DNA of 64,000 bases from Pseudoruminococcus massiliensis (GTDB taxonomy: Bacteria > Bacillota > Clostridia > Oscillospirales > Acutalibacteraceae). Where the stretch lies: contig NZ_OLMR01000003.1 in assembly GCF_900291955.1 (NCBI RefSeq), positions 186,001 through 250,000 on the forward strand, in the 5' to 3' direction. Under the pieces are notes generated by a model, which was given only the letters and a program-made list of their open reading frames with translations, did not search any database and was not told the origin of the DNA. Shown here piece after piece: positions 26,191-34,238 of this stretch. The translations under genes and the position numbers were made by a program. Within the stretch, counting starts at the first letter, position 1. The number at the start of each line of letters is the position of its first letter.

Positions 26191-26776
26191 AAGATTTTCT
26201 CCTTTCCTTTAGTATTATTTCAACCAATATAGCCACATCAACAACTATAATAGTAGGTAATACAGCTAATACTGAATCAAAACCAGTTTCATAATATATA
26301 AACATAGATAATATAATTTCTATGAAAGTTATTGAAATGGAGATTATCTTAAATTTTAATCTATCGGATTTATCAATCTTTTTATTTTCATTTTCAACAG
26401 GTGAGAATATTGCCATAATAATAAATGAAACTACAAATACACCTATATGAATTATAATATTATATTCCATAAGATACTTTATATATAGTTTACTTGTTAT
26501 AAATACAAGTAAAGCAGATGTAGCAAAAACTGTATTACACCTAATATATGTCTGTGCATGATAGCCACCTGAAAAAAATCTTATCAGCGAAAGTGATACC
26601 ATAAAAATTATGCTTTCAATAATGCTTTGAAATAATATTCCCATTGTAAGCACCACTATGGTTCCAATTAAAGATGAAATCATAAGCTCAATTCCATATA
26701 CATAAATGCTCATAGGATATTTACTTTCTTCATCAAACAATGAATTAGCTATATTTTCTGAAATTGTATGTAACAT
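26168..26776 (-). CDS. agrB: AgrB-like autoinducer-processing membrane peptidase
   Basis: This polytopic protein of about 202 residues has five to six hydrophobic segments. The AgrB catalytic signature FFSGGYHAQTYIRCN holds the conserved His and, seven residues on, the Cys of the cysteine protease. It processes the AgrD peptide encoded by the overlapping downstream gene. Translation probably starts at MLHTIS (26776), where GGTGATGAG lies upstream, rather than ten codons earlier. No AgrC kinase or AgrA regulator gene is in the window. Confidence 0.9.
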   Translation of the reverse strand: MLHTISENIANSLFDEESKYPMSIYVYGIELMISSLIGTIVVLTMGILFQSIIESIIFMVSLSLIRFFSGGYHAQTYIRCNTVFATSALLVFITSKLYIKYLMEYNIIIHIGVFVVSFIIMAIFSPVENENKKIDKSDRLKFKIISISITFIEIILSMFIYYETGFDSVLAVLPTIIVVDVAILVEIILKERRKSYVSKEKC

Positions 26777-26886
26777 TTTCTCATCACCTAAATTAATTAT
26801 ATACATAATTTAGTTCTTTTTAAAAAGTGATGAAAAATACACTTTTAAGGTTGATTTTGTACAAAACTGTCGATATTTTAAAAAAA

Positions 26887-26990
26887 GGAGCTGTGAAAAA
26901 ACAGCCCCCATGATGGGCTCTCGACCCTGTGAGCATTTTTCAAAGGCTTGAACGAAGCTTTTAAGTTTCTAAGATAAGCCATTAGATAAA
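26887..26990. repeat. degenerate MITE-like repeat, copy B
   Basis: It contains GGAGCTGT-GAAAAA-ACAGCCCC and the family end AAAGGCTTGAACGAAGCTTTTAAG. It sits between the divergent agrB and Tim44-family units. The rest of 26807-27035 is AT-rich with no gene. Confidence 0.6.
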
Positions 26991-27035
26991 ACTACATATT
27001 TAGACAAATTTTTCTTATTTAATTTGTTTTGTATA

Positions 27036-27064
27036 TTGAAAATCTTGTTAAATTATGATATATT
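27036..27064 (+). promoter_or_regulatory. promoter of the Tim44-family gene array
   Basis: TTGAAA (27036-27041), 17 bases, TATATT (27059-27064), about 58 bases before the first gene. Confidence 0.7.
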
Positions 27065-27122
27065 AAATTATATAAATATTGCAACATAATCACATTATTA
27101 AATAATTTAGAGGTGTTATATT

Positions 27123-28124
27123 ATGAAAAAGAAAATACTTGCAATTATTTTTTCTGCTCTTGTTGCGCTATCAATACCTTCAGCTTTAGTCGGTGCATAC
27201 TATAATCTTCCACTAGATGTCGGCAACTTCAATGATTATGGCGGTGGTGGCGATTGGGGTGGTACCACTGATTATGGTGGTACTACTGATTATGGTGGTA
27301 CTACTGATTATGGTGGTACTACATACTCAAGCAGTAGTGTTTCAGATGACCCAGAGGGTCTCATCATTGCTGCAGTTATTTTTATTGGTATTATAGTAAT
27401 ATCTATCATTTCTAATAATCGTTCTAAAAACAAAAGCAACAATGAGAATACTTCTTACAGTTCTTATGAAACACCTGCTCAATATATGCCTGCTGATTGC
27501 ACAAACAAAATTACTGAATTTATCAAGCAAAGTGATATAGATTTCAATACAGAAAAGTTTATTGCATGGAGCAAAAACATCTTTATTACGCTACAAACTG
27601 CCTGGAGCGAGCGTGACTGGGAAAAAATCCGTACTATCGAAAAAGAAGAGCTTTTTGAACAGCATAACGCTCAACTGCAGGAATATATTCGCCTTGGCAG
27701 AATAAATTGCATTGAAAGAATAAATGTTAACCAGGCATTCTTACATAAGTATGTTCGTGACGAGAATTTCGAGCATTTAACTGTTTGTATGAAGGTCAGA
27801 ATGGTTGACTATATCATTGATGAAAAATCAGGTAAGCTTCTTAAGGGTAGCAAGGACAAGGATGTATATATGACATATCTCCTTACATTTACAAGACGCA
27901 AGGGTATTAAAACTACACTTATCAATGGTGTTATCTCTAATTCTTGTCCACATTGTGGTGCCCCTGTTGATTCTGCAAGTGCTGGCAGATGTGAATATTG
28001 TGGCAGCATTGTTCATTCTGGCGAATATAACTGGGTTCTCTCTGATATGCAGGCAGTTAAACCAGGCTTCAAGAATGATAACCGTGGTGTAATTCTTTTA
28101 GATAACAATAATACTCAAAACTGA
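27123..28124 (+). CDS. Tim44-like/zinc-ribbon membrane protein, array member 1
   Basis: The 333 residues start with a signal peptide or TM1 (1-26), then a Gly/Thr/Asp/Tyr repeat region (38-67; units DYGGTT). A TM segment (80-98) leads to a Tim44-like domain (about 127-265) with FIAWSKNIFITLQTAW, ERDWEKIR, LFEQHN and LQEYIRLGRIN. A zinc ribbon (Cys275, 278, 290, 293) is followed by the shared YNWVLSDM and NDNRGVILL tail. The Tim44/ribbon part should be cytoplasmic and the repeat region outside. The family is annotated elsewhere as zinc-ribbon transport protein, but no activity is known. Its low-complexity region differs from the Arg-Ser type of copies 2-5. Confidence 0.85.
   Translation: MKKKILAIIFSALVALSIPSALVGAYYNLPLDVGNFNDYGGGGDWGGTTDYGGTTDYGGTTDYGGTTYSSSSVSDDPEGLIIAAVIFIGIIVISIISNNRSKNKSNNENTSYSSYETPAQYMPADCTNKITEFIKQSDIDFNTEKFIAWSKNIFITLQTAWSERDWEKIRTIEKEELFEQHNAQLQEYIRLGRINCIERINVNQAFLHKYVRDENFEHLTVCMKVRMVDYIIDEKSGKLLKGSKDKDVYMTYLLTFTRRKGIKTTLINGVISNSCPHCGAPVDSASAGRCEYCGSIVHSGEYNWVLSDMQAVKPGFKNDNRGVILLDNNNTQN
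27252..27323 (+). repeat. 18-bp in-frame minisatellite in array member 1
   Basis: Four units of the pattern GATTATGGTGGTACTACT; units 2 and 3 are identical and units 1 and 4 differ at a few positions. Each encodes DYGGTT, so copy-number change alters loop length without shifting the frame. Confidence 0.9.
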
Positions 28125-28144
28125 TTGGAGTAAATTTAATTAAA

Positions 28145-29197
28145 ATGAAAAAGAAAATCCTTGCAATTATACTTTCATCAATAATAGCACTTTCACTTCC
28201 TACGGCAATGATTGCTGAAGCATACGATATTCTGCCTGTTGATGTAGGTAATTATCACAGATATAATAACAAGAAAAAAAGTTCCTCATCAAGAAGCAGG
28301 TCAAGGTCATCTTCGAGAAGTAGTTCAAGGAGTAGATCAAGTTCGTCTTCAAAAAACAGTAAACCCGATTCGTCTTCAAGCAGAAGCTACAGCAATTATT
28401 CTGGCAGTGTTTCAAAAAGCTCAAAATCTTCTATTGACCTTTCTAATCCAGAAGATATTGTAATAACTGTTGGAGCAATAATATTTATTATAGTTTTGAT
28501 TTTGTTTTTTACTAAAACATGCACAGGCAAGAAGAAAAGGTCAGAAAATAACTCCAATAGAATTATTCCATACGATTTCACACCTCAAATCGCAGGATTT
28601 ATTCAGCAGAATGATACAAACTTTAATGCTGGGCAATTCCTTGAGTGGAGCAAAAATATCTTCGTCACTCTACAAACAGCTTGGACTCAGCGTGATTGGG
28701 AAAAGATTCGTACTCTTGAGAAAGAGGAACTTTTTGAACAGCATAACACACAGCTACAAGAATATATCCGCCTTGGCAGGATAAATGTTATAGAGAATAT
28801 CAATGTTTCAAACGCTTATCTTCATAAGCTTGTAATTGATGATAATTACGAACACTTAACAGTAAGTATGTTTGTAACTATGAATGACTATATCATTGAT
28901 GAAAAATCTGGCAAGGTTCTTATGGGCAATAAGAAGGAAGTCTTTGATACTATCTATCAGCTTACATTTATAAGAAGAAAGGGTATCAAAACTGCTTTTG
29001 TCAATGGTGCTATTGCAAATGTCTGCCCACATTGTGGTGCGGCTGTTAATTCCGCAAGTGCTGGCAGATGTGAATACTGCGGAAGTATCATTCACACAGG
29101 CGAATTCAACTGGGTTCTCTCTGATATGGAAGGTGTTGAAGATGGCTTCTACAACGATAATCGTGGCATAATCATATTGAATAATAATCAGAATTGA
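28145..29197 (+). CDS. Tim44-like/zinc-ribbon membrane protein, array member 2
   Basis: The 350 residues have the same plan as member 1: signal peptide ending near AEA (residue 26), then a long Ser/Arg/Lys low-complexity stretch (46-97). TM (105-123), Tim44-like domain (about 147-285), zinc ribbon (Cys294, 297, 309, 312) and the FNWVLSDM tail follow. The gap to member 1 is 20 bases, with GGAG upstream. It shares a 68-base identical DNA run (28727-28794) with member 3, indicating recent duplication or gene conversion. Confidence 0.85.
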   Translation: MKKKILAIILSSIIALSLPTAMIAEAYDILPVDVGNYHRYNNKKKSSSSRSRSRSSSRSSSRSRSSSSSKNSKPDSSSSRSYSNYSGSVSKSSKSSIDLSNPEDIVITVGAIIFIIVLILFFTKTCTGKKKRSENNSNRIIPYDFTPQIAGFIQQNDTNFNAGQFLEWSKNIFVTLQTAWTQRDWEKIRTLEKEELFEQHNTQLQEYIRLGRINVIENINVSNAYLHKLVIDDNYEHLTVSMFVTMNDYIIDEKSGKVLMGNKKEVFDTIYQLTFIRRKGIKTAFVNGAIANVCPHCGAAVNSASAGRCEYCGSIIHTGEFNWVLSDMEGVEDGFYNDNRGIIILNNNQN

Positions 29198-29218
29198 TAG
29201 GAGAAAATCCGAATTAAA

Positions 29219-30142
29219 ATGAAAAAGAAAATTCTTGCGGTTGTTCTTTCGGCGATATTAGCACTTTCATTTCCTACGGCAATGGTTGCTGAGGCATATT
29301 ACAATCTTCCACTTGATGTTGGTAACCACCACAGCCATAGTGGCGGTTCTCGTTCTCGTTCTCGTTCAAGTGGTTCTCGTTCAAGTGGTTCAGGTTCGGG
29401 AGTTAATGACCCTATCACGGCAGGTATTTTTATTGTAATAATTGCGGGTGTATTCATCTATGGTATGTGCAAGAAAACTTATCATAAGACTTTTTCTAAA
29501 AATAATATGCCTTATAATGCTAACCAACAAATTACAGAATTTATGAGAGTAAATGACCCAAATTTCATTACCGAAGGCTTTCTTGGCTGGAGTAAGGAAA
29601 TTTTCATTACACTTCAAACCGCCTGGGCTCAGCGTGATTGGGAAAAGATTCGTACCCTTGAGAAAGAAGAACTTTTTGAACAGCATAACACACAGCTACA
29701 AGAATATATCCGCCTTGGCAGGATAAATGTTATAGACGAAATCAAAGTTTTAGATGCCTACTTACATAAGCTTGTAATCGATGAAAACTTTGAGAATCTT
29801 ATAGTAAGTCTAAGGGCAACTATGCTTGACTATATAATTGACGAAAAAACAAAAAAAGCCATTATGGGCAATAAAAAATCTTATTTTGATACTATCTATA
29901 TGTTGACATTCACAAGACGAAAAGGCGTTAAAACAAATATAGTTAATGGTTTTGTCGCAAATATCTGTCCTCACTGCGGTGCTACTGTAAATTCTGCAAG
30001 TTCGGGTAAATGTGAATATTGCGGAAGTATTATTCATACAGATGAATTTAACTGGGTTCTCTCAAATCTTGAATCTGTTGATGTAAATTTTGTAAATGAC
30101 AACCGTGGCATAGTTTTCCTTGATGGTACAAATCAATATTAA
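29219..30142 (+). CDS. Tim44-like/zinc-ribbon membrane protein, array member 3
   Basis: At 307 residues this is the most compact of the signal-peptide copies. It has a signal peptide (1-26), a short SRSRSRSSGSRSSGSGSG loop (about 44-61), TM (64-82) and Tim44-like domain (about 100-240). Zinc ribbon Cys are 250, 253, 265 and 268, then the FNWVLSNLESVD tail. The spacing is 21 bases after member 2, with AGGAG upstream. The conserved core LEKEELFEQHNTQLQEYIRL matches members 2 and 4 at protein level. Confidence 0.85.
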   Translation: MKKKILAVVLSAILALSFPTAMVAEAYYNLPLDVGNHHSHSGGSRSRSRSSGSRSSGSGSGVNDPITAGIFIVIIAGVFIYGMCKKTYHKTFSKNNMPYNANQQITEFMRVNDPNFITEGFLGWSKEIFITLQTAWAQRDWEKIRTLEKEELFEQHNTQLQEYIRLGRINVIDEIKVLDAYLHKLVIDENFENLIVSLRATMLDYIIDEKTKKAIMGNKKSYFDTIYMLTFTRRKGVKTNIVNGFVANICPHCGATVNSASSGKCEYCGSIIHTDEFNWVLSNLESVDVNFVNDNRGIVFLDGTNQY

Positions 30143-30166
30143 TTTTAGGTGTAAAAGGTGTAAAAA

Positions 30167-31156
30167 ATGAAAAAAATACAAAAGAAAATTCTTGCAGTTA
30201 TTCTTTCGGCGATAGTGGCGTTCTCTATGCCTACGGCATTAGCTGTTGACGCTTACTATAATCTTCCTCTCGATACTGGCAACCATCATCGTTACAGTGG
30301 TGGTTCTCGCTCCCGTTCTCGTTCTCGCTCTAACTCTCGTTCCCGCTCTCGTTCTTATTCATCATCTGGTAGAAGTAGTTCATCATCAGGTTCTTCTGAA
30401 ATTGACCAAAAAACAGCTATAATCTTGGTAATAGCATTTTTAGTTATATTCGTTTCAGTATTTGGTCTTATAATTTGGTGTGTAAAACAACCAGATAAAA
30501 AATCTAAAAAATATAAGAACATTCCTCCTATGTTTCCTTATAATGCTACTGAGCAAATTACTGAGTTTATTAAGCAAAATGATGAGAATTTCGACACAGA
30601 ACAATTCTTGTTATGGGCTAAGAACATCTTTATTACTATTCAGACCGCTTGGGCTCAGCGTGATTGGGAGAAAATCCGTACTATCGAAAAGGAAGAACTT
30701 TTTGAACAGCATAACACACAGCTACAAGAATATATTCGCCTTGGCAGAATAAATATTATGGAAAATATCAATGTCATAGACGCCTACTTGCATAAACTTG
30801 TCATAGATGAGAACTTTGAAAATCTCACAGTAAGCCTGAGAGCAACTATGAATGACTATATTATAAATGAGAAAAATGGCAAGGTTCTTATGGGCAATAA
30901 AAATGAAGTTTTTGATACTATCTATCAGATGACCTTCACAAGACGCAAAGGTATAAAAACTAATCTTATAAATGGTCTTATTGTTAATGTTTGCCCACAT
31001 TGCGGTGCTACTGTTGAATCTGCAAGTGCAGGAGTATGCCAATATTGCGGAAGCGTTGTTCATTCTGGAGAGTTCAACTGGGTTCTCTCAAATCTTGAAT
31101 CTGTTGACGAGCATTTCGTTGATGAGATGAGAGGAATAATCTTTAGTAATAATTAA
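30167..31156 (+). CDS. Tim44-like/zinc-ribbon membrane protein, array member 4
   Basis: The 329 residues have a signal peptide (1-30) and then the purest Arg-Ser repeat of the array (about 47-67, alternating SR), followed by a Ser-rich stretch. TM (about 84-105), Tim44-like domain (about 125-265), zinc ribbon (Cys276, 279, 291, 294) and FNWVLSNLESVD follow. At DNA level the RS loop is built of TCTCGT-type hexamers (about 30302-30360). The RS dipeptide run recalls eukaryotic SR proteins, but here it lies on the side of the membrane reached by the signal peptide. Confidence 0.85.
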   Translation: MKKIQKKILAVILSAIVAFSMPTALAVDAYYNLPLDTGNHHRYSGGSRSRSRSRSNSRSRSRSYSSSGRSSSSSGSSEIDQKTAIILVIAFLVIFVSVFGLIIWCVKQPDKKSKKYKNIPPMFPYNATEQITEFIKQNDENFDTEQFLLWAKNIFITIQTAWAQRDWEKIRTIEKEELFEQHNTQLQEYIRLGRINIMENINVIDAYLHKLVIDENFENLTVSLRATMNDYIINEKNGKVLMGNKNEVFDTIYQMTFTRRKGIKTNLINGLIVNVCPHCGATVESASAGVCQYCGSVVHSGEFNWVLSNLESVDEHFVDEMRGIIFSNN

Positions 31157-31177
31157 AATTAATAGAGGTATATAAAA

Positions 31178-32068
31178 TTGAAAAAGAATATTTTTGCCAT
31201 TATCCTTTCTATGATATTAATATTTTCGCTTCCTATAACAATAGCTGTTAAAGCATATGAACTTCCTGCCTATGTAAGTAATAGCTATGAAAATTATAAT
31301 CAATCTACTGCTGATTATAATTTGTCCCAAGTTCGACGCTCTCGTTCTCGTTCTCACTCTCGCTATCGTTCACATTCAGCAAGCAGTAATTCAATCGATT
31401 TAGCAATATATTGTATAGCTGGACTCATAGTACTCGCTTTTACATTTATAACTTTTAAAATAAATAAGAAAAAATCGACAAAGGTTTATAAAAATATTCC
31501 ACCTATATTTCCACATAATGCTAATATGCAAATCGCCAAATATATATACAAAAAAGATGAGAATTTCAATTTAGAAAAATTTCTTAATTGGGTCAAAAAT
31601 ATCTTCTTAACCCTTGAAAACGCTTTTTCACAGAGAGATTGGCAGAAAATTTTTACATTTGAATCAAAAGAACTTTTTGAGGAGCATAATGCTCAGATAC
31701 AAGAGCTTATTAGCCTTGGTAGAGTAAATATTAAAGATAATATCAATATTATAGATGCTTATCTTCATAAATTAGTTATAGATGAAAACTCTGAAAATCT
31801 CACTGTAAGCATTAGAGCAACTATGAATAATTATATTGTAGATGAAGCATCTGGCAGCATTATTACTGGAAAAAAAGAAGAAGTTTTTGATACCATTTAT
31901 CAGATGACCTTCGTTAGAACTAATGGTATCAAAACCACAATTATAAACGGTGAAAGTATCACTAAAATCGAAAAATCCGACTGGACTCTCACAAAATTTG
32001 AACCTGTTGATAATAATTTCGTTGATGATATTAGCGGTATAGTCTTTAATAACAATAATAAATTCTAA
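31178..32068 (+). CDS. Tim44-like membrane protein lacking the zinc ribbon, array member 5
   Basis: The 296 residues start at TTG, with AGAGG 9 bases upstream. Signal peptide (1-26), a short RRSRSRSHSRYRSHS loop (about 48-62), TM (about 68-88) and Tim44-like domain (about 108-245) are present. Where the sisters have the CxxC-x11-CxxC ribbon it has only GESITKIEKSDW, then a DWTLTKFEPVD tail equivalent to NWVLSNLESVD. The deletion is in frame and clean, so this copy has lost metal binding but kept the rest. Confidence 0.82.
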   Translation: MKKNIFAIILSMILIFSLPITIAVKAYELPAYVSNSYENYNQSTADYNLSQVRRSRSRSHSRYRSHSASSNSIDLAIYCIAGLIVLAFTFITFKINKKKSTKVYKNIPPIFPHNANMQIAKYIYKKDENFNLEKFLNWVKNIFLTLENAFSQRDWQKIFTFESKELFEEHNAQIQELISLGRVNIKDNINIIDAYLHKLVIDENSENLTVSIRATMNNYIVDEASGSIITGKKEEVFDTIYQMTFVRTNGIKTTIINGESITKIEKSDWTLTKFEPVDNNFVDDISGIVFNNNNKF

Positions 32069-32083
32069 ATCAGAGGTTAGTAC

Positions 32084-32998
32084 ATGAAAAGAAAAATTCT
32101 ATTGACACTTCTCACTATTATTTGTTGTTTGGGAATATTTAGTCTTAGTGCTTATGCCTCGAACTATGAAATAACTGACATGACAAGATATGTTGTTCAT
32201 AGTTCGTCATCAGATGACCCATCAGGCGTTTGGACTTTATTGATTGTATTTATTGTCGTTGGTGGATATTACTTCATAAAATATCAGTACCAAAAAACCA
32301 AAGATGATAATGCTGGTGAGAGATTTATTCGCGAAAGAGATAAGCAAATGGCTCAGATAAATTCTAACAACTTTGGTGAACCAAAGAATTTAACTGAGCA
32401 AATCTCTAATGAGATTCGCAAAAATGATGAAAATTTCAGCGGAGATAGATTTATATGGTTTGCGGAAAACTATTTCATAGCATATAAAGATGCTTTTGGA
32501 GAAAGAAATCTTAAACTTATAGAAGACCTTACCACAGAAGATATATTCTTTGATGATAAAAAAATAATTGAAGACGATATTGAAAAGGGCATTGCTCATA
32601 TATGCAACAGAATAAACTTTCAAACAGATTATATCTATCGCTATGAATATAATGATAAATTTGAATATGCAAGCCTTTACATAAAAGCTAAAGCTGTTGA
32701 ATATATAGAAGATATTGCAACAGGAGATTCTATTCACGGCAATAAAAATATGGATAACTTTATTATTTATAGTATGACACTAAGGCGTAAACTTGGAGAA
32801 AAAAGTTTTATAGGTAAAGGTGTTTCAAGTTGCCAGTGTCCGAACTGTGGCTCTAATATTGACGCAGTTATTGCTGGAAAATGTAGATTCTGCGGTCAAA
32901 CTGTCAAAACAACAAATTCAAGCTGGAGAATTTCAGCTCTAAGAAAAACTCAAATTGGAACAGACCTCGGTATGTCTGGAATATTTAGAATAACTTAA
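32084..32998 (+). CDS. divergent Tim44-like/zinc-ribbon membrane protein, array member 6
   Basis: The 304 residues have a signal peptide ending in AYA (about 25) and a short acidic/Ser loop without RS or GT repeats. TM (about 49-66) is followed by a diverged Tim44-like domain (about 100-245; FIWFAENYFIAYKDAF, GERNLKLIEDL) and a zinc ribbon (Cys252, 255, 267, 270). It retains the IRKNDENF lead-in seen in the sisters. It is 15 bases after member 5, so still in the same unit, but it is clearly an older branch. Confidence 0.8.
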   Translation: MKRKILLTLLTIICCLGIFSLSAYASNYEITDMTRYVVHSSSSDDPSGVWTLLIVFIVVGGYYFIKYQYQKTKDDNAGERFIRERDKQMAQINSNNFGEPKNLTEQISNEIRKNDENFSGDRFIWFAENYFIAYKDAFGERNLKLIEDLTTEDIFFDDKKIIEDDIEKGIAHICNRINFQTDYIYRYEYNDKFEYASLYIKAKAVEYIEDIATGDSIHGNKNMDNFIIYSMTLRRKLGEKSFIGKGVSSCQCPNCGSNIDAVIAGKCRFCGQTVKTTNSSWRISALRKTQIGTDLGMSGIFRIT

Positions 32999-33013
32999 AG
33001 GGAGTACTTGTAA

Positions 33014-34201
33014 ATGGGGCTTTTTGATAAAGATGACTATGATGATGTAAACCTTGAATCTCTCGATGGTCTTGCTTATGACGAATTAAATCAAAAACTA
33101 CACGAATATAATAAGGCAATGGCTAATGAAGATAAAGACATAATCGAAGCAAAAAAAGAAAAGAAAAAAAAATCAAGCTATATTTTTTCTATAATTTTTA
33201 CTATATTTATTATCTTAGATATAGCATTTTATTTTTATATTAGTATAAACTATGAAGAGCTTTATTTTAAATATTATCATTCTTATCCAACAAACAAAAG
33301 CAATGGTGATATTCTTAATCTTGGTTTTGCTATACTTATGCCAGCTATTCCATATATAGCAGCACTGATTATAATAGGAATAATTGTAATTATGATTTTT
33401 TATGCTATTAAAGCAAAGAAAAATCCTAAGAGTATGGACGATTATCTTAAAATCAATGAGATAGAAGACGAAAACCTTATCAATGATGGATTTACCCCTC
33501 AACGCTTTCACCCAGAATCTTTTGCTAATCCTAACCAAAAGCCTTCCCCCTATATAGCTCCAAACAACTATACAAGCGAAATTATGGTGTTTTTGCAAAG
33601 CACTGACCCGACCTTTAATTCTCTTGAGTTTATAGAATGGAGCAAAAAGTGCTTCAGAATATTTTGGGATTCTTGGACAGTAGGCAATATTGAAGCATCA
33701 AGAATATTTCTTGGCGATGATTTATACGAAAAAATGCGTTCTCTGCTTGAAGATAACACAAAAAGAAATCGCAAAGATATTTATAAGATTTTTTCGCTTT
33801 TAGGTTGTTTTCTAAATAAATATGAGCGAGAATCTGGCTTTGAATATCTTACAGTATACCTTACATCAATTCATAGGCATTATGTTCTTGATTCGCGCAG
33901 AAACTCTAATATCCCTATCGAAGGAAGTTTTTCCGAGGATTTGAAAACTGTATATCAGCTTAAATTTATGAGAAGATTTACGATTGACCAGAAAACTAAT
34001 ATTAAAAATGGTACACAAATTGTTATTTGTCCAAACTGTGGTGCAGAAGTAACTGCTCTTAATACTGGACGCTGTGAATTTTGTGGAAGCGTAGTCAAAG
34101 TCAGCGAATTTTCTTGGGTATTATCAGACATTGATGAATATCTGAGAAACAAAACTCTTGTTGATAATCGTGGAGTAATAATTCATAATATAAATTTCTA
34201 A
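33014..34201 (+). CDS. Tim44-like/zinc-ribbon protein with two TM helices, array member 7
   Basis: At 395 residues this is the longest member. It has no signal peptide: an acidic cytoplasmic N-terminus (1-50) ends in a Lys-rich patch, followed by TM1 (55-78), a short outside loop and TM2 (103-133). The linker DGFTPQRFHPESFANPNQ is shared only with member 8. The Tim44-like domain (about 185-325) and zinc ribbon (Cys339, 342, 354, 357) end with EFSWVLSDIDEY and DNRGVIIHN. Both membrane topologies place the Tim44 domain inside the cell. Confidence 0.82.
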   Translation: MGLFDKDDYDDVNLESLDGLAYDELNQKLHEYNKAMANEDKDIIEAKKEKKKKSSYIFSIIFTIFIILDIAFYFYISINYEELYFKYYHSYPTNKSNGDILNLGFAILMPAIPYIAALIIIGIIVIMIFYAIKAKKNPKSMDDYLKINEIEDENLINDGFTPQRFHPESFANPNQKPSPYIAPNNYTSEIMVFLQSTDPTFNSLEFIEWSKKCFRIFWDSWTVGNIEASRIFLGDDLYEKMRSLLEDNTKRNRKDIYKIFSLLGCFLNKYERESGFEYLTVYLTSIHRHYVLDSRRNSNIPIEGSFSEDLKTVYQLKFMRRFTIDQKTNIKNGTQIVICPNCGAEVTALNTGRCEFCGSVVKVSEFSWVLSDIDEYLRNKTLVDNRGVIIHNINF

Positions 34202-34238
34202 TAATAAAGCAGCACTCTAAAAGGAGATACTATAATAA

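Noticed and set aside
25997-26212. Plus-strand open frame of 71 codons.
   Set aside because: It is antisense to agrD, which has a good binding site, the expected peptide pattern and overlap with agrB.
27252-27323. Tandem repeats as a CRISPR array.
   Set aside because: The units are contiguous 18-mers with no spacers and are in frame within a coding sequence; no cas gene is present.
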